Positions 7,403 through 8,413 of a DNA stretch of 8,413 bases are shown here, in pieces. Under the pieces are notes generated by a model. It made no database searches. It had not been told where the DNA came from and worked only from the letters and a program-made list of their open reading frames with translations. Positions within the stretch are counted from its first letter, which is position 1. Each line of letters starts with the position of its first letter. Source of the DNA: Acidobacteriaceae bacterium. GTDB lineage: Bacteria > Acidobacteriota > Terriglobia > Terriglobales > Acidobacteriaceae. Made by a program: the position numbers and the translations under genes. The DNA lies in the NCBI GenBank assembly GCA_003166055.1, contig PMWR01000641.1, positions 444 through 8,856 of the forward strand, read 5' to 3'.

Positions 7403-7511
7403 GTCTATTCGCGAAACGGATGTTACGCCGTCCGGAATCTTTCTACAGTCTCAAAATGACCATCTTCTGTTGGACCTCAATCCTCAAATCGCTTGGAATA
7501 CCGCCTGATTA

Positions 7512-7533
7512 CGGCATGCTTCGCATCATGCCG
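7512..7533 (-). repeat. Hairpin across the treS stop codon
   Basis: A perfect 7-bp inverted repeat, CGGCATG then ATGCGAAG then CATGCCG on the minus strand, spans the treS stop codon (7526-7528). No T run follows it, so it is not a standard intrinsic terminator. It could protect the mRNA 3' end or lower expression of the downstream glycosyltransferase. The remaining gap up to 7403 shows no convincing promoter. Confidence 0.4.
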
Positions 7534-8413
7534 GCTTCGCATTCGGGGGCTGGAGTTCGAGCCAGAAGAACGAATACGGAGCGAGCGTAAGAACGTAAGG
7601 GGCCTCGGTGATGGTTGGAAAAGGCACATAGCCGAGCATCTCCACCGGCTCTGCGCCGCGGTAGGCGGACAGGTCAAGTGCCACGGGTTGCGCAAAACGG
7701 CTGAGATTGGCCACGCAAAGAACGGTCTCGTGCGACCCGTCGCCGCGCTCGATATCGCGAAGGTAGGCTAGAACTTTGCGATTTGCCGGTTTCAGAAAAC
7801 TGAAACTGCCGCAGCCGAAGACCTGAAACAGTTTGCGCAACGCGATCATTTTCCGCATCCAGTGCAGCAGGCTCGACTGATCGCTGAGTTCAGCCTCCAC
7901 ATTGACCACCTGGTAGCCGTAGATGGGATCCATCACAACGGGAAGATAAAGCCGGGCAGGGTCGCACCGTGAAAAACCGGCATTACGATCCGAATTCCAT
8001 TGCATGGGGGTTCGTACACCGTTGCGGTCGCCCAGGTAGATGTTGTCGCCCATGCCGATTTCGTCGCCGTAGTAGAGGATCGGAGTTCCCGGAAAGCTGA
8101 GCAGCAGCGAGTTCAACAACTCGATGCGGCCCCGGTTGTTGTCCACCAGTGGCGCGAGCCGCCTGCGGATACCTCCGTTGACGCGCATGCGGGGGTCGTT
8201 GGAGTAGGCAATGTGCATGTAGTCGCGCTCGTCCTCGCTCACCAGCGCCAGCGTAAGCTCGTCGTGATTGCGAAGAAACAGACCCCACTGGCAGTTGTCG
8301 GGGATGGCCGGCGTTTGGGCCATGACGTCGGTAATCGGCAGGCTGTCTTCTTGCCTCAGGGCCATGTAAATGCGCGGCATCAGGGGAAAGTGGAAGGCCA
8401 TCTGGCACTCGTC
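7526..8413 (-). CDS. treS: Trehalose synthase (maltose alpha-D-glucosyltransferase), C-terminal half, 5' end off window
   Basis: The frame enters from the right edge as DECQMAFHFPLMPR and gives 295 residues before the stop, roughly half of a typical TreS of about 550 aa. GH13 features are clear: LFLRNHDELTLALV (the catalytic-region IV His-Asp, His codon at 8264-8266), DPRMRVNGGIRRRLAPLV, SFPGTPILYYGDEIGMGDN, and the TreS signature YLGDRNGVRTPMQW with NAGFSRCDPARLYLPV. The last 80 or so residues are the C-terminal beta domain (VLCVANLSRFAQPVALDLS, then PYSFFWLEL). The enzyme interconverts maltose and trehalose in the cytoplasm. The protein stops nine residues after FFWLEL at NAKPA, so it is the stand-alone form without the fused maltokinase domain seen in some relatives. 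It is the first gene seen of the osmolyte block; its promoter is outside the window. Confidence 0.97.
   Translation of the reverse strand, partial: DECQMAFHFPLMPRIYMALRQEDSLPITDVMAQTPAIPDNCQWGLFLRNHDELTLALVSEDERDYMHIAYSNDPRMRVNGGIRRRLAPLVDNNRGRIELLNSLLLSFPGTPILYYGDEIGMGDNIYLGDRNGVRTPMQWNSDRNAGFSRCDPARLYLPVVMDPIYGYQVVNVEAELSDQSSLLHWMRKMIALRKLFQVFGCGSFSFLKPANRKVLAYLRDIERGDGSHETVLCVANLSRFAQPVALDLSAYRGAEPVEMLGYVPFPTITEAPYVLTLAPYSFFWLELQPPNAKPA

Overview
The window looks like chromosome of a GC-rich, Gram-negative bacterium, most likely an acidobacterium (Terriglobia-like). This is inferred from three things: a TonB receptor carrying an N-terminal carboxypeptidase-regulatory-like domain, a dispersed palindromic repeat of the 'GTCATCCTGAGCG...CGAAGGACC' type that I associate with that phylum, and the neighbourhood of TreS, a glucosylglycerate-synthase-like protein and a membrane-anchored OtsA. 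Every gene I can support lies on the minus strand, so the functional order runs from high to low coordinates.

Right half, about 8413 to 2759: an osmolyte (trehalose-centred) block. It starts with the C-terminal half of trehalose synthase TreS (running off the right edge), then a 402-aa protein of the glucosylglycerate-synthase-like glycosyltransferase family whose usual metal and sugar-nucleotide motifs appear degenerate, then a 270-aa multi-span membrane protein with the conserved TM helix of the CmpX/mechanosensitive-channel group, and, after a 242-nt gap, a 771-aa protein fusing a two-TM sensor with HAMP domain to a complete GT20 trehalose-6-phosphate synthase (OtsA). TreS makes trehalose from maltose and OtsA makes trehalose-6-phosphate from UDP-glucose and glucose-6-phosphate. 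The other two proteins fit solute synthesis and pressure relief. No trehalose-6-phosphate phosphatase is in the window.

Middle, about 2658 to 2461: a complete tRNA-Arg (anticodon CCU), then a palindromic intergenic repeat, then a near-consensus sigma-70 promoter.

Left part, about 2450 to 1: a cobalamin riboswitch leader followed by a TonB-dependent outer-membrane receptor that reads open to the left edge (706 codons seen). It is by far the longest open frame in the left quarter of the window. The riboswitch makes it a predicted vitamin B12/cobamide receptor repressed when cobalamin is plentiful.
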